A stretch of DNA of 46,079 nucleotides from Corallococcus carmarthensis (GTDB lineage: Bacteria; Myxococcota; Myxococcia; Myxococcales; Myxococcaceae): the NCBI RefSeq assembly GCF_003611695.1, contig NZ_RAWE01000062.1, positions 1 to 46,079 on the forward strand, in the 5' to 3' direction. Under the pieces are notes generated by a model. It was not told the origin of the DNA and searched no databases. It saw nothing but the letters and a program-made list of their open reading frames with translations. Both the position numbers and the translations under genes were made by a program. The first letter of the stretch is position 1, and each line of letters starts with the position of its first letter. Below are positions 24,470 to 35,694 of this stretch, one piece after another.

Positions 24470-27400
24470 ACCCCTCCGCGCTCTTCATCCGGCGCCCGGT
24501 GGCCACGTCGCTCCTGGCGCTGGGCATCGCGCTCGTGGGGGCGCTGGCCTTCAAGCTCCTCCCTGTCGCGCCGCTGCCCCAGGTGGAGTTCCCGACCATC
24601 AGCGTGCAGGCGGCCCTGCCGGGCGCGAGCCCGGAGATCATGGCCACGTCGGTCGCCACGCCGCTGGAGCGGCAGCTGGGCCGCATCGCGGGCATCACCC
24701 AGATGACGTCGTCCAGCAACCTGGGCGCCACCAGCATCGTCGTGCAGTTCGACCTGTCGCGGAACATCGACGGGGCGGCGCGCGACGTCCAGGCCGCCAT
24801 CAACGCCGCCCGGGGCAACCTGCCGACGAACCTGCCCAACAACCCCTCCTACCGGAAGGTGAACCCCGCGGACGCGCCCATCATGCTGCTGGCGCTCACG
24901 TCGCCCCACCGGGGCCGCGGCGCGCTCTACGACCTGGGGTCCACCCTCCTCCAGCAGCAGGTGTCCCAGGTGACGGGCGTGGGCCAGGTGCTGGTGGGCG
25001 GGGGCGCGCTGCCCGCCGTGCGCGCGGAGGTGAACCCCACCGCGCTGGAGAAGTACGGGCTGGGCCTGGACGCGGTCCGCACCGCGCTGGGCGCGCAGAA
25101 CGCCAACCGCCCCAAGGGCCAGCTGGAGGACGGGCCCCGGGCCTACGTGCTCACCGCGGATGATCAGATCGTCCGCGCGGAGCAGTACCGGCCGCTCGTC
25201 ATCGCCTACTCCAACACCGGCGCCGTGCGGCTCCAGGACGTGGCCCGCGTCACCGACGACAACGTGGAGGACGTGCACAGCCTGGGGCTCGCCAACGGCA
25301 AGGAAGCCATCATCCTCATCATCTTCAAGGAGCCGGGGGCCAACGTCATCGACACGGTGGACGCGCTCCAGGCGCGGCTTCCCGAGTTCAAGGCCATCCT
25401 GCCAGCGGACGTGGACCTGACGGTGATGATGGACCGCACCACCACCATCCGCGCGTCGCTGCACGACGTGGAGAGGACGCTGCTGCTCTCCATCGGGCTG
25501 GTCATCCTGGTGGTGCTCGCCTTCCTGGGGAACCTGCGCGCCACGCTGATCCCCAGCGTCGCCGTGCCGCTGTCGCTGCTGGGCACCTTCGCGGTGATGA
25601 AGCTCCTGGGGTTCAGCCTGGACAACCTGTCCATGATGGCGCTGACCATCTCCACCGGCTTCGTGGTGGATGACGCCATCGTGGTGCTGGAGGACATCGA
25701 AAGGCACATCGAGGAGGGCCTGTCCCCCATGGAGGCGGCGCTGCGCGGCGCGCGCGAGGTCGGCTTCACCGTGCTGTCGATGAGCATCTCCCTCATCGCC
25801 GTCTTCATCCCCCTGCTGCTCATGCAGGGCATCGTGGGCCGGCTGTTCCGCGAGTTCGCCATCACGCTGTCGGTGGCCATCCTCATGTCGCTGGTGGTGT
25901 CGCTCACCGTGACGCCCACGATGTGCGCCCGGCTGCTCTTGCCCAAGAAGCCCCGGCGCCAGCGCTCCTCCTTCCAACCCTTCGCGCGGCTGAGCGCGGG
26001 CTATGCCCGCAGCCTGTCGTGGTCCCTGGGGCACCCGGGGGTGCTGCTGCTGCTCACCCTCGCCGCCATCGCGCTCAGCGGCTACCTGTTCGTCGTCATC
26101 CCCAAGGGGTTCTTCCCGCAGCAGGACACCGGCCGGCTCACCGCCAGCATCCAGGCGGAGCAGGACATCTCCTTCGCGGCGATGCGCCAGAAGTTCGCCA
26201 CCTTCGTGCGCCTCATTGGCGAAGACCCGGCCGTCCAGGCCGTGGCGGGCTCCATTGGCGGCTCCGGCCCCAGCGGCTCCTCCAACGCGGGCACGCTGTT
26301 CATCACGCTCAAGCCGCTGGAGGAGCGCAAGCTGTCCGCGGACGCCGTCATCGGGCGGCTCCGGGGCAAGCTGCTGGCCGTGCCCGGCGCCACGGTGTAC
26401 CTCCAGTCCGCGCAGGACCTGGTGATTGGCGGGCGGCAGGGCAATGCGCAGTACCAGTACACCCTGTCCTCGGACACGCTGCCGGTGCTGAACGCGTGGG
26501 CGCCGCGGGTGCTGGAGCGGTTGCAGCGGGTGCCCGGGATGCTGGACGTCAACAGCGACCAGCGCGACCACGGGCTCGAAACCAACATCGTCATCGACTA
26601 CGACACGGCGGCCCGCTTCGGCCTCACGGCCCAGCAGATTGACGGCGTGCTGTACGACGCCTTCGGCCAGCGGCAGGTGTCCACCCTGTACACCAGCCGC
26701 AACCAGTACCACGTGGTGATGGTGGTGCAGGCGGACTTCTGGCAGCGGCCGGAGAGCCTGCGCCACATCTACATGACGAGCGCGGCAGGTCAGCAGGTGC
26801 CGCTGTCGGCGTTCGCCAGCTTCGCGGACGCGAGCACGCTCTTGTCCGTCAACCACCAGGGCCAGTTCCCGTCCGCGACGGTGTCCTTCAACCTGGGCCC
26901 GGGGACGTCACTGGGGCCCGTCGTCACGGAGATAGAGACAGCCGTGCGCGACATGGGCCTTCCGGCGGAGGTGCATGGCAGCTTCAGCGGCACCGCCCAG
27001 GCGTTCCAGGCCTCGCTGGCCTCCGAACCCATGCTCATCGCCGCGGCCCTGTTCGCCGTCTACATCGTGCTGGGCATCCTCTACGAAAGCCTCATCCACC
27101 CCATCACCATCCTGTCCACCCTGCCGTCCGCGGGCGTGGGCGCGCTGCTGGCCCTGCTGCTGTTCAAGCTGGACCTGTCCATCATCGCCCTCATCGGCAT
27201 CATCCTGCTCATCGGCATCGTGAAGAAGAACGCCATCATGATGATCGACTTCGCGCTGGTGTCGGAGCGCGAGGGCCAGCTGGGTTCGCGCGACGCCATC
27301 TTCCACGCCGCGCGGCTGCGGTTGCGCCCCATCCTGATGACGACGATGGCGGCGCTCCTGGGCGCGCTGCCGCTGGCGCTGGGCACCGGGGTGGGCTCCG

Positions 27401-27567
27401 AGCTGCGCCGGCCGCTGGGCATCGCCATCGCGGGAGGGCTGTGCGTCAGCCAGCTGCTGACGCTCTACACCACCCCGGTCATCTACATGACCCTGGACCG
27501 CATGGGCCGGCGTGTCCGCGAGTGGCGCGCGCGCCGCTTCGCGCCCCGCAGGCCCGGCAGGGCCTGA
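24466..27567 (+). CDS. mdtC: RND efflux transporter, second subunit (MdtC-like)
   Basis: This 1033-residue protein is a paralogue of the preceding gene product: [17 protein letters not shown] at the start, [20 protein letters not shown], the Asp pair in [28 protein letters not shown], and [16 protein letters not shown] near the end. ATG 24466 overlaps the previous stop (ATGA), which fits the fixed MdtB:MdtC stoichiometry known from E. coli. Both transporters keep the TM4 Asp pair, so both could conduct protons. Confidence 0.93.
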   Translation: MNPSALFIRRPVATSLLALGIALVGALAFKLLPVAPLPQVEFPTISVQAALPGASPEIMATSVATPLERQLGRIAGITQMTSSSNLGATSIVVQFDLSRNIDGAARDVQAAINAARGNLPTNLPNNPSYRKVNPADAPIMLLALTSPHRGRGALYDLGSTLLQQQVSQVTGVGQVLVGGGALPAVRAEVNPTALEKYGLGLDAVRTALGAQNANRPKGQLEDGPRAYVLTADDQIVRAEQYRPLVIAYSNTGAVRLQDVARVTDDNVEDVHSLGLANGKEAIILIIFKEPGANVIDTVDALQARLPEFKAILPADVDLTVMMDRTTTIRASLHDVERTLLLSIGLVILVVLAFLGNLRATLIPSVAVPLSLLGTFAVMKLLGFSLDNLSMMALTISTGFVVDDAIVVLEDIERHIEEGLSPMEAALRGAREVGFTVLSMSISLIAVFIPLLLMQGIVGRLFREFAITLSVAILMSLVVSLTVTPTMCARLLLPKKPRRQRSSFQPFARLSAGYARSLSWSLGHPGVLLLLTLAAIALSGYLFVVIPKGFFPQQDTGRLTASIQAEQDISFAAMRQKFATFVRLIGEDPAVQAVAGSIGGSGPSGSSNAGTLFITLKPLEERKLSADAVIGRLRGKLLAVPGATVYLQSAQDLVIGGRQGNAQYQYTLSSDTLPVLNAWAPRVLERLQRVPGMLDVNSDQRDHGLETNIVIDYDTAARFGLTAQQIDGVLYDAFGQRQVSTLYTSRNQYHVVMVVQADFWQRPESLRHIYMTSAAGQQVPLSAFASFADASTLLSVNHQGQFPSATVSFNLGPGTSLGPVVTEIETAVRDMGLPAEVHGSFSGTAQAFQASLASEPMLIAAALFAVYIVLGILYESLIHPITILSTLPSAGVGALLALLLFKLDLSIIALIGIILLIGIVKKNAIMMIDFALVSEREGQLGSRDAIFHAARLRLRPILMTTMAALLGALPLALGTGVGSELRRPLGIAIAGGLCVSQLLTLYTTPVIYMTLDRMGRRVREWRARRFAPRRPGRA

Positions 27568-27588
27568 GGCCAGGACCTGGAGCCGACG

Positions 27589-29028
27589 ATGCGCCTTCGC
27601 TTCCATGCCGTTCCCCTGCTCGCCCTGGGTTTCCTGTCCGCGTGCGCGGTGGGCCCGGACTACCGGCGCCCCACGGCCGTGGTGCCCGCGCGTTTCAAGG
27701 AGGCCGCGGAGGGCTGGAAGCCCGCCGAGCCCAATGACAGACATGACCGGGGCCCCTGGTGGAAGCGCTTCGGGGACGCGGAGCTGGACGCGCTGGAGGA
27801 GAAGGTCGCGCGCGCCAACCAGACGGTGGCCAGCTACGAGGCCGCCTACCGCGGGGCCCGCGCCCTGGTGTCGGAGGCCCGCGCGTCGCTGTTCCCCACC
27901 CTGGGCGCCTCCGGGTCGGCGTCGCGGGCGAAGGGCGCCGGCCGCAGCACCAACACCCCGGGCGGCGTCAACGCGGGCACCAGCACGGTGGGCAACATCC
28001 TCGACCTGTCGCTGGACGCGTCCTGGGAGCCGGACCTCTGGGGCAGCGTGCGCCGCCAGGTCTCCGGGGCGAAGGCCTCCGCGCAGACCGCGGGCTCCGA
28101 CCTGGACAACGCGAAGCTGGCCGCCCAGGGACTGCTCGCGCAGAACTACTTCCAGCTGCGCGCGCTGGACGCCGCGCAGCTGCTGCTGAACGACGCGGTC
28201 ACTGGCTACGAGAAGTCCCTCCAGCTCACCCAGAACCGCTACGCCCAGGGCGTGGCGGCGAGGCCGGACGTGCTCCAGGCCCAGACGCAGCTGGCCCTGG
28301 CGAAGGCTTCCGCGACGGAGAATGAAATCGCGCGGGCCACCTACGAGCACGCCATCGCGGTCCTCGTGGGTGAGCCCGCGTCCACCTTCTCCGTGTCGCG
28401 CGCGCCGCTGACCGCGACGCCTCCGCCCCTGCCGCTGGAGTTCCCCTCCACGCTCCTGGAGCGCCGGCCGGACATCGCCGCGGCGGAGCGCCGGGCCGCC
28501 GCCGCGAACGAGCAGATCGGCGTGGCCATCGCCGCGTGGTTTCCCTCCCTCAACCTGAGCGCGTCCGGAGGCTTCGTCAGCTCCACGCTGGCGCAGTGGC
28601 TGACGGCCCCCCACCTGGTCTGGTCGCTGGGCCCGCAGCTGGTGGCGACCCTCTTCGACGGCGGGCTGCGCGCGGCGAGGACGGAGCAGGCCCGCGCCGC
28701 CTACGACCAGTCCGTCGCCAACTACCGGGCCACGGTGCTGGCCGCGTTCCAGGACGTGGAGGACAACCTCGTCTCGCTGCGCGTGCTGGAGCAGGAGGTC
28801 GGCATCCAGCAGGAGGCGGTCGTCTACGCGCGGCAGACGCTGGAGGTCGTGACGAACCAGTACAAGGCCGGCACGGTGACCTACCTGCAGGTCGTCACCG
28901 CACAGGCCACGCTCTACTCCGCCGAGCAGACCCTGGCGAGCATCGCCGGACGGCGGATGGTGGCCGCGGTGGGACTCATCAAGGCGCTGGGAGGAGACTG
29001 GAACACGCCCCCGCGCCCGGCCGACTGA
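27589..29028 (+). CDS. RND outer-membrane factor lipoprotein (OprM/NodT type)
   Basis: This 479-residue outer-membrane channel protein has a lipoprotein signal peptide ending LSAC, then AVGPDYRRP, the standard start of OprM-like proteins. The two repeated helical halves are visible, with WWKRFGDAELDAL, LGASGSASR, LLERRPDIAAAERRAAAANEQIGVA and TVTYLQVVTAQATLYSAEQ. It completes the tripartite pump encoded by the three upstream genes, 21 bp after mdtC, with GGAG before the ATG. Confidence 0.93.
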   Translation: MRLRFHAVPLLALGFLSACAVGPDYRRPTAVVPARFKEAAEGWKPAEPNDRHDRGPWWKRFGDAELDALEEKVARANQTVASYEAAYRGARALVSEARASLFPTLGASGSASRAKGAGRSTNTPGGVNAGTSTVGNILDLSLDASWEPDLWGSVRRQVSGAKASAQTAGSDLDNAKLAAQGLLAQNYFQLRALDAAQLLLNDAVTGYEKSLQLTQNRYAQGVAARPDVLQAQTQLALAKASATENEIARATYEHAIAVLVGEPASTFSVSRAPLTATPPPLPLEFPSTLLERRPDIAAAERRAAAANEQIGVAIAAWFPSLNLSASGGFVSSTLAQWLTAPHLVWSLGPQLVATLFDGGLRAARTEQARAAYDQSVANYRATVLAAFQDVEDNLVSLRVLEQEVGIQQEAVVYARQTLEVVTNQYKAGTVTYLQVVTAQATLYSAEQTLASIAGRRMVAAVGLIKALGGDWNTPPRPAD

Positions 29029-29072
29029 ACCTCCCAGCAGGCGGATGTCCGCAAGGGCAGGTCCCTCCATCT

Positions 29073-29095
29073 TCCTCCGAACAAACTCCGGAGGA
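29073..29095 (+). promoter_or_regulatory. Hairpin covering the arylsulfatase ribosome-binding site
   Basis: TCCTCCG (29073-29079) is the exact complement of CGGAGGA (29089-29095), which is the Shine-Dalgarno sequence five bases before the ATG. A 9-base loop separates them. Upstream, GCGGATGTCCGC (29041-29052) is another perfect palindrome. A closed hairpin would hide the ribosome site; regulation is inferred. Confidence 0.45.
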
Positions 29096-29099
29096 CACG

Positions 29100-31511
29100 A
29101 TGAGCAAGGGTCAGCGCAAGAAGGGGAACGGGGCGGGGGTGAAGACGGAGGCGGTGAAGACCTACCGGGAAGGTGAGCGCTTCCCGGGCCGTGTCGGCAG
29201 GACGTGGGAGGACTCCGAGCCCGCCTTCCCCATGCCCCCCACCGCGCCCAGGGACGCGCCGAACATCCTCTACGTCATCCTGGATGACGTCGGCTATGGC
29301 TGGTGCGAACCCTTCGGCGGGAAGATCCGCACGCCCGCCATGATGAAGCTGGCGCAGCAGGGCTTGCGCTACACGCACTTCACCACCACGGCGCTCTGTT
29401 CCCCCACGCGCTCGTGCCTCATCACCGGCCGCAACCACCACTCCGTGGGCATGGCCAACATCACCGAGCTGGCCACCGGCTTCCCCGGGTACAACGGCCG
29501 TCAGCCGCAGGACAAGGCCGGCGTGCCCGCCATGCTCCACCAGCACGGCTACACCAGCTACTGCATCGGCAAGTGGCACAACACGCCGTCGGAGGAGACC
29601 TCCATCGCCGGACCCTATGACCGGTGGCCCACCGGGCCCGTCTTCGGGTTCGACCGCTTCTACGGCTTCCTCGGCGGGGACTGCGACCAGTGGAACCCGA
29701 AGCTCTTCCTGGACCGCGAGGCCGTGGATCCGCCGCGCACGCCGGAAGAGGGCTACCACCTGTCCGAGGACCTGGTGGACCGCGCCATCAGCTGGATCTC
29801 CCAGCACCACTCGGCGGACCCGGCGAAGCCGTGGCTGACGTGGTTGGCGCTGGGCTGCGCGCACGCCCCGCACCACGTCGCGCCCGAATGGGTGGACAAG
29901 TACAAGGGCCAGTTCGACATGGGCTGGGACGCGTACCGCGAACAGGTGCTGGCGCGGCAGAAGGAGCTGGGCATCTTCCCCCAGGACGCGAAGCTCGCCC
30001 CCATGCTGGAAGGCCTCCCGTCGTGGGACTCACTGTCGGCGGATGAGAAGCGCCTGTTCGCGCGCATGGCGGAGATCTACGCGGGCTTCGTCGAACACGC
30101 CGACGCACAGCTTGGCCGCTTGATGGAGTTCCTGGAGCGCACGGGGCAGCTCGACAACACGCTCGTCTTCGTCTTCATCGGGGACAACGGCTCCTCCGGC
30201 GAAGGCACGCTCACGGGCTTGTTCAACGAACAGTCCGTCGCGAACAACGTCCAGGAGACGGTGGCGCAGAACCTGGCGCGGATTGATCAGTTCGGCCAGC
30301 CGGGCTCCTACAACCACTACCCCGTGGGCTGGGCCATGGCGGGCAACGCGCCCTTCCAGCTGTGCAAGCAGTACACGCACTTCGGCGGCGTGCGGAACCC
30401 GCTCATCGTCCACTGGCCTCGCGGCATTGAAGCGAAGGGCGAGCTGCGCACGCAGTACCACCACGTCATCGACATCGTGCCCACCATCCTGGAGGCGATT
30501 GGCATTGAAGCGCCGCGCTTCATCAACACCGTGCAGCAGGAGCCCGTCGAGGGCTACGGGATGACGTACTCGTTCAACGACGCGCAGGCGCCGTCCAACC
30601 ACGCCACCCAGTACTTCGAGATGCTGGGCAACCGCGGCCTGTACCACTACGGCTGGAAGGTCGTGACGTACCACGGGCGCAAGCCGTGGGAGAACGCGGC
30701 GAAGTGGAGCTTCGACGAGGACCACTGGGAGCTCTACAACCTGAGCGAGGACCCCACCGAGTCCAACGACCTGATGAAGGGACGCGACCGGGCCAACCTG
30801 GACGACCCGATGGTGAAGAAGTGCATCGAGCTCGTCAGCCTGTGGTGGGCGGAAGCCGGCCGCTACCAGGTGCTGCCGCTGGATGACCGGTTCCAGATCC
30901 GCGCGCTGGGACGACAGGGCCTCTACGCGCACCGCGAGCGGATGACCTTCTACGAGGGCACCGTGCGCATCCAGGAGTTCTCCGGGCCGGACACCAAGAA
31001 CCGCTCCTGGGAGATGACCGCGGAGGTGGAGGTGCCCGCGGGCGAAGCGCAGGGCCCCATCGTCGCGCTCGGAGGCACGTCCGCGGGGTGGACGCTGTAC
31101 CTCCAGAAGGGCGTGCCGGTGTTCTGCTACAACTTCCCCGGGCCTGAGTACACGTACCTCCGGGGCAAGGCGGCGCTCACGCCCGGCAAGCACCTGCTGC
31201 GCTACGCGTTCGAGAAGACCGGCCCCGAGCCCTACGGCGCGGGCGGCACCGGCCGCCTCTACGTCGACGGGAAGCTCGTGGCGGAGGGCGTGATTCCGAG
31301 GACCGTGCCCGTGGGGTACTCCATGGACGAGACCTTCGACCTGGGCTGCGACAAGGGCACGGCGGTGAGCCCCGAGTACGCGTCCAACGCCCGCTTCACC
31401 GGCCGTGTGCTGCGCGTGGACTTCGACCTCAAGCCGGACCTCCACCCGGACGCGCAGGACCCGGCGAAGAAGGCCGAGGGGCGCTTCCAGCACGAGATGC
31501 TGCGGCAGTAG
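29100..31511 (+). CDS. Arylsulfatase (long type I sulfatase)
   Basis: This 803-residue enzyme hydrolyses sulfate esters. The type I signature CSPTRS has Cys100, the residue that is oxidised to formylglycine. Metal ligands are Asp62-Asp63 (ILDDVGYG) and Asp362-Asn363 (GDNGSSGEG); GKWH with its Lys follows the signature. It is far longer than the 536-residue Pseudomonas AtsA and resembles the roughly 780-residue actinobacterial arylsulfatases. From about residue 620 a C-terminal beta-rich region follows the core. There is no signal peptide; the N-terminus is basic (SKGQRKKGNG), so it is probably cytoplasmic. No formylglycine-generating enzyme or sulfatase maturase gene is nearby. ATG 29100 is preceded by GGAGGACACG. 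Confidence 0.93.
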   Translation: MSKGQRKKGNGAGVKTEAVKTYREGERFPGRVGRTWEDSEPAFPMPPTAPRDAPNILYVILDDVGYGWCEPFGGKIRTPAMMKLAQQGLRYTHFTTTALCSPTRSCLITGRNHHSVGMANITELATGFPGYNGRQPQDKAGVPAMLHQHGYTSYCIGKWHNTPSEETSIAGPYDRWPTGPVFGFDRFYGFLGGDCDQWNPKLFLDREAVDPPRTPEEGYHLSEDLVDRAISWISQHHSADPAKPWLTWLALGCAHAPHHVAPEWVDKYKGQFDMGWDAYREQVLARQKELGIFPQDAKLAPMLEGLPSWDSLSADEKRLFARMAEIYAGFVEHADAQLGRLMEFLERTGQLDNTLVFVFIGDNGSSGEGTLTGLFNEQSVANNVQETVAQNLARIDQFGQPGSYNHYPVGWAMAGNAPFQLCKQYTHFGGVRNPLIVHWPRGIEAKGELRTQYHHVIDIVPTILEAIGIEAPRFINTVQQEPVEGYGMTYSFNDAQAPSNHATQYFEMLGNRGLYHYGWKVVTYHGRKPWENAAKWSFDEDHWELYNLSEDPTESNDLMKGRDRANLDDPMVKKCIELVSLWWAEAGRYQVLPLDDRFQIRALGRQGLYAHRERMTFYEGTVRIQEFSGPDTKNRSWEMTAEVEVPAGEAQGPIVALGGTSAGWTLYLQKGVPVFCYNFPGPEYTYLRGKAALTPGKHLLRYAFEKTGPEPYGAGGTGRLYVDGKLVAEGVIPRTVPVGYSMDETFDLGCDKGTAVSPEYASNARFTGRVLRVDFDLKPDLHPDAQDPAKKAEGRFQHEMLRQ

Positions 31512-31533
31512 GCGCACGTCGCATGACACGGCG

Positions 31534-31560
31534 CGTCCGCTCGGGGACACCGGGCGGACG
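31534..31560 (+). terminator. Hairpin between the sulfatase and mutA
   Basis: CGTCCGC (31534-31540) pairs with GCGGACG (31554-31560) over a 13-base loop, 23 bp after the sulfatase stop. There is no T-run. It separates the sulfatase from the mutase operon. Confidence 0.45.
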
Positions 31561-31581
31561 CCCGCATGCAGGCCCCATCAG

Positions 31582-31621
31582 CCTCCCATTGCCCCGGGGC
31601 GGGCAATGCGCCTATGGGAGG
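31582..31621 (+). promoter_or_regulatory. Nested hairpin covering the mutA ribosome-binding site
   Basis: CCTCCCAT (31582-31589) complements ATGGGAGG (31614-31621), which contains the mutA Shine-Dalgarno, just before ATG 31625. Inside it, TGCCC and GGGCA form an inner stem around CGGGGC. CATTGCCC/GGGCAATG (31587-31594/31601-31608) is a competing 8-bp stem that would leave the ribosome site free. This is a two-state leader in form; it lacks the B12 box and core of a cobalamin riboswitch. Confidence 0.45.
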
Positions 31622-31624
31622 GGC

Positions 31625-33508
31625 ATGGCTGACGTGCCTCTTACCGCAGCGGAGTTCCCGCCCCCTTCCGTCGAGGAGTGGCGCCGGCTGGTGGACAAGG
31701 ACCTCAAGGGCAAGCCCTTCACGGTGCTCCAGTCGCCCCTGGAAGGCGGCCTGTCCCTCCAGCCCCTCTACACGCCCCAGGACGCCCCGGCGCCCTCCGA
31801 ACCGCCCGGCGTCGCGCCCTACGTGCGCGGCACCCAACCCCTGGGCCACACCGAGGGCGGCTGGCTCCTGTGCCAGGAGTACGCGGGCCCTGACGTGGCC
31901 GTGACCGCGGAGGCGCTCCGCGACGACCTGGAGCGCGGCACGCAGGGCGTGTGGCTGCTCCTGGACGCGCCGCACGGCCTGGAGGTGAAGGACGAGGCCA
32001 CACTGGAGCGCCTGCTCGCGCATGTGCCCCTGGACCGCACGCCGGTGCACCTGGAGCCGACCGCGGACGTGCTCCGTCCCGCCTCCCTGCTGCTGGAACT
32101 GCTGGCGAAGAAGGCCGGCGCCGCGAAGCAGGCCCTGCGCGGCAGCCTGGGCATCGACCCCATCGCCGCGCTCGCGCGCCACGGCGCCTCGAAGGTGGAC
32201 GTGGCCCGGACGCTGGCGGAGGCCGCGCCCATCGTCACGTCGCTGCTCAAGGACGCGCCGGGCCTGCGCTCGCTGCTCGTGTCGTCGCGCCCCTGGGCGG
32301 ACGCGGGCGCCACGTCCGTGCATGAGCTGGCGTGGAGCATCGCCACCGGCGTGGAGTACCTGCGCGAGCTGGAGCGCGCGGGCGTGTCCCCCAGCGAGAC
32401 CGCGCGGTCCATGCAGTTCGCGCTGTCCGTGGGCGGCCAGTTCTTCCCGGAGATTGCAAAGCTGCGCGCGGCGCGGCTGCTCTGGTCCAAGGTCGTCGCC
32501 GCTTCGGGCGGCGCGCCGGAGTCGCAGGCCATGGCGCTGCACGCGCGCACCGCCAGCGCCACCAAGACACGGCGCGACCCGTGGGTGAACATCCTGCGCG
32601 GCACCGCGGAGTCCTTCGCCGCCGTCGTGGCGGGCGCGGACAGCGTGAGCACCTCTCCCTTCGACGAGCCCCTGGGCACGCCGGACGAGCTGGGGCGGCG
32701 CCTCGCGCGCAACACGCAGCTCATCCTGCGCGACGAGTCCAGCCTCAACCGCGTCGCGGATCCCGCGGGCGGCAGCTACTACCTGGAGCAGCTCACCGGC
32801 GAGTTCGCCCGCGCGGCCTGGACGGAGCTCCAGCGCATCGAAGCGCTGGGCGGCATCTCCCGCGCCATCGCGCAGGGCGACGTGGCCCGCGTCCTCACGG
32901 AGACGCGCACCGCGCGCGACAAGGCCGTGCGCACGCGCAAGCTCCCCATCGTGGGCGTCAGCGAGTTCCCCCACCTCCACGAAGCCCCCGTACAGCGAGA
33001 AGCCCGCGCCGCCACACCCGCGCAGGGTGAAGGCATCATCGCGCCGCCTCGGCCCGTCCGCGTGGCGGAGGCCTTCGAGTCCCTGCGCGACGCGAGCGAC
33101 CGCTACCACGCGGCGCACGGCGCCCGCCCGCGCGCCTTCATGGCGAACCTGGGCACCGTGGCGGAGCACACCGCGCGCTCCATGTGGATCGCCAACGTGC
33201 TCGCCGTGGGCGGCATCGAGGCCGACGAGCACCACGGCTTCGCGGACGTGAACGCCGCCGCGGAGCTGTTCGCGAAGGCGGGCACGACGCTCGCCATCCT
33301 CTCCGGCCCGGACGCGCTCTATCCGGAGGCCGTGCCCGTCTATGTCGCGGCCCTCAAGGCGAAGGGCGCCCGCACGGTCGCCGTCGCGGGCCGCCCCGGT
33401 GAACACGAGGCCGCCTTCCGCGCGGCCGGCGTGGACCTCTTCCTCTACGCGGGAGCGGACCTGTTCCAGCTCCTGAAGACGCTGCACACGCAACTGGGAG
33501 TGGCCTGA
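31625..33508 (+). CDS. mutA: Methylmalonyl-CoA mutase small subunit
   Basis: This 627-residue non-catalytic subunit pairs with the large subunit in the adenosylcobalamin enzyme that turns (R)-methylmalonyl-CoA into succinyl-CoA. It has the mutase barrel ([45 protein letters not shown]) and a C-terminal flavodoxin-like domain. The DxHxxG cobalamin motif is absent (the place reads [11 protein letters not shown]), as expected for this subunit. ATG 31625 follows GGGAGGGG. Its stop overlaps the mutB start (TGATG). Confidence 0.94.
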   Translation: MADVPLTAAEFPPPSVEEWRRLVDKDLKGKPFTVLQSPLEGGLSLQPLYTPQDAPAPSEPPGVAPYVRGTQPLGHTEGGWLLCQEYAGPDVAVTAEALRDDLERGTQGVWLLLDAPHGLEVKDEATLERLLAHVPLDRTPVHLEPTADVLRPASLLLELLAKKAGAAKQALRGSLGIDPIAALARHGASKVDVARTLAEAAPIVTSLLKDAPGLRSLLVSSRPWADAGATSVHELAWSIATGVEYLRELERAGVSPSETARSMQFALSVGGQFFPEIAKLRAARLLWSKVVAASGGAPESQAMALHARTASATKTRRDPWVNILRGTAESFAAVVAGADSVSTSPFDEPLGTPDELGRRLARNTQLILRDESSLNRVADPAGGSYYLEQLTGEFARAAWTELQRIEALGGISRAIAQGDVARVLTETRTARDKAVRTRKLPIVGVSEFPHLHEAPVQREARAATPAQGEGIIAPPRPVRVAEAFESLRDASDRYHAAHGARPRAFMANLGTVAEHTARSMWIANVLAVGGIEADEHHGFADVNAAAELFAKAGTTLAILSGPDALYPEAVPVYVAALKAKGARTVAVAGRPGEHEAAFRAAGVDLFLYAGADLFQLLKTLHTQLGVA

Positions 33509-35694
33509 TGCGCCCCACCGTTCCGGACTTCTCCCGCGTCGCCTTCGACGCCCCTGAAACCCAGACGCCCGCCCCCGTGCTGGAGCAGCAGCGCGCGCTC
33601 GCGAGCGAGGCCACGGCCTCCGCCGAACGCTGGGACACACCCGAGGGCATCCCGGTGAAGCCGCTCTACACCCGGGATGACCTGGAGGGCGTGGCGCACC
33701 TGGGCTCGCTGCCGGGCCTGCCGCCGTTCGTGCGCGGCCCTTACTCCACCATGTACGTGCAGCAGCCGTGGACGGTGCGCCAGTACGCGGGCTTCTCCAC
33801 GGCGGAGGCGTCCAACGCCTTCTACCGCCGCAACCTCGCGGCCGGGCAGAAGGGCCTGTCCATCGCGTTCGACCTGGCCACGCACCGGGGCTACGACAGC
33901 GACCACCCGCGCGTCGCGGGCGACGTGGGCATGGCGGGCGTCGCCATCGACTCCATCAAGGACATGCGCATCCTGTTCGACCGCATCCCGCTCGACCAGA
34001 TGAGCGTGTCGATGACGATGAACGGCGCCGTCCTCCCCGTGCTCGCGCTCTACGTGGTCGCGGCCGAGGAACAGGGCGTGAAGCCCGAGCAGCTCAGCGG
34101 GACCATCCAGAACGACATCCTCAAGGAGTTCATGGTCCGCAACACGTACATCTATCCGCCCGGTCCCTCGATGCGGATCATCGGGGACATCTTCAAGTTC
34201 ACGGCGGAGCGGATGCCGCGCTTCAACAGCATCAGCATCAGCGGCTACCACATGCAGGAGGCCGGTGCGACGCAGGACCTGGAGCTGGGCTACACGCTCG
34301 CGGACGGAGTGGAGTACGTGCGCGCGGGCCTCGCCGCGGGCCTGGGCGTGGACGCGTTCGCCCCGCGCCTGTCGTTCTTCTGGGCCATTGGAATGAACTT
34401 CTTCATGGAGGTGGCCAAGATGCGCGCGGCCCGCCTCCTCTGGGCCCGCCTCATCAAGGGCTTCCAGCCCAAGAGCGACAAGAGCCTGGCGCTGCGCACG
34501 CATTGCCAGACGTCCGGCTGGAGCCTCACCGCGCAGGACGTCTACAACAACGTCGTGCGCACCTGCGTGGAGGCCATGGCCGCGACGCAGGGCCACACGC
34601 AGAGCCTGCACACCAACTCGCTGGACGAAGCCATCGCGCTGCCCACGGACTTCAGCGCGCGCATCGCCCGCAACACCCAGCTCTACCTCCAGCTGGAGAG
34701 CGGCACCACGCGCGTCATCGACCCGTGGGGCGGCAGCTACTACGTGGAGCGCCTCACCCACGAGCTGGCGCAGAAGGCCTGGGGCCACATCCAGGAAGTG
34801 GAGGCGCTGGGCGGCATGACCAAGGCCATTGAAGCGGGCCTGCCCAAGCTGCGCATCGAAGAGGCCGCCGCGCGCACGCAGGCGCGCATCGACTCCGGAC
34901 GCCAGGCCATCATCGGCGTGAACAAGTATCCGCCGGAGCGCGCGGACAACATTGAAATCCTCAAGGTGGACAACTCCGCCGTGCGCGAGGCGCAGATTGC
35001 CCGCCTGCGCGAGCTGCGCGCGGAGCGCAACGCGGAAGAGGTCCGCCGCCGCCTGGACGCGCTCACCGAAGCGGGCCGGCGCAACGAGGGCAACCTGCTG
35101 GCGCTCGCCATCGACGCGGCGCGGGCGAAGGCCACCGTGGGCGAAATCAGCGACGCACTGGAGAAGGTCTTCGGGCGCTACGAGGCCACCGTGCGCGGGG
35201 TGACGGGCGTGTACTCAGCGGAAGCGGGACAGGCGCAGGGCATTGCCGAGGCGCGGGCGAAGGCGGATGACTTCCTGGCGCGCTTCGGCCGCCGGCCGCG
35301 CATCCTCATCGCGAAGATGGGCCAGGACGGCCACGACCGCGGGCAGAAGGTCATCGCCACCGCGTTCGCGGACCTGGGCTTCGATGTGGACATCGGGCCG
35401 CTGTTCCAGACGCCGGAGGAGTCCGCGCGCCAGGCGGTGGAGAACGACGTGCACGTGGTGGGTGCGTCCTCCCTGGCCGCGGGTCACCTCACGCTGGTGC
35501 CGCAGCTCAAGCACGCCCTCAAGGCCCTGGGCCGCGAGGACATCATGGTCGTGGTGGGCGGCGTCATCCCGCCGCAGGACTACGACGCGCTGCGCGCCGC
35601 GGGCGCCGCCGCCATCTTCGGCCCGGGCACCGTCATCGCGAAGGCCGCCATCGAGCTGCTCGACAAGCTGGCCGCCGAGCAGGAGGCGGCGTGA
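33508..35694 (+). CDS. mutB: Methylmalonyl-CoA mutase large (catalytic) subunit
   Basis: This 728-residue subunit carries the active site. [15 protein letters not shown] holds the Tyr equivalent to Tyr89 of the Propionibacterium enzyme, and [10 protein letters not shown] holds Arg211, equivalent to Arg207, which binds the substrate carboxylate, so the specificity is methylmalonyl-CoA. The C-terminal domain has GQDGHDRG with His609 as lower cobalt ligand, then the GASSLAAGH and VVVGGVIP segments. It overlaps mutA by one base and meaB by four, so the three are translationally coupled. Confidence 0.97.
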   Translation: MRPTVPDFSRVAFDAPETQTPAPVLEQQRALASEATASAERWDTPEGIPVKPLYTRDDLEGVAHLGSLPGLPPFVRGPYSTMYVQQPWTVRQYAGFSTAEASNAFYRRNLAAGQKGLSIAFDLATHRGYDSDHPRVAGDVGMAGVAIDSIKDMRILFDRIPLDQMSVSMTMNGAVLPVLALYVVAAEEQGVKPEQLSGTIQNDILKEFMVRNTYIYPPGPSMRIIGDIFKFTAERMPRFNSISISGYHMQEAGATQDLELGYTLADGVEYVRAGLAAGLGVDAFAPRLSFFWAIGMNFFMEVAKMRAARLLWARLIKGFQPKSDKSLALRTHCQTSGWSLTAQDVYNNVVRTCVEAMAATQGHTQSLHTNSLDEAIALPTDFSARIARNTQLYLQLESGTTRVIDPWGGSYYVERLTHELAQKAWGHIQEVEALGGMTKAIEAGLPKLRIEEAAARTQARIDSGRQAIIGVNKYPPERADNIEILKVDNSAVREAQIARLRELRAERNAEEVRRRLDALTEAGRRNEGNLLALAIDAARAKATVGEISDALEKVFGRYEATVRGVTGVYSAEAGQAQGIAEARAKADDFLARFGRRPRILIAKMGQDGHDRGQKVIATAFADLGFDVDIGPLFQTPEESARQAVENDVHVVGASSLAAGHLTLVPQLKHALKALGREDIMVVVGGVIPPQDYDALRAAGAAAIFGPGTVIAKAAIELLDKLAAEQEAA

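Noticed and set aside
31512-31624. Cobalamin riboswitch before mutA
   Set aside because: The 113-bp gap is too short and shows neither the B12 box nor the conserved core; only local hairpins are present.
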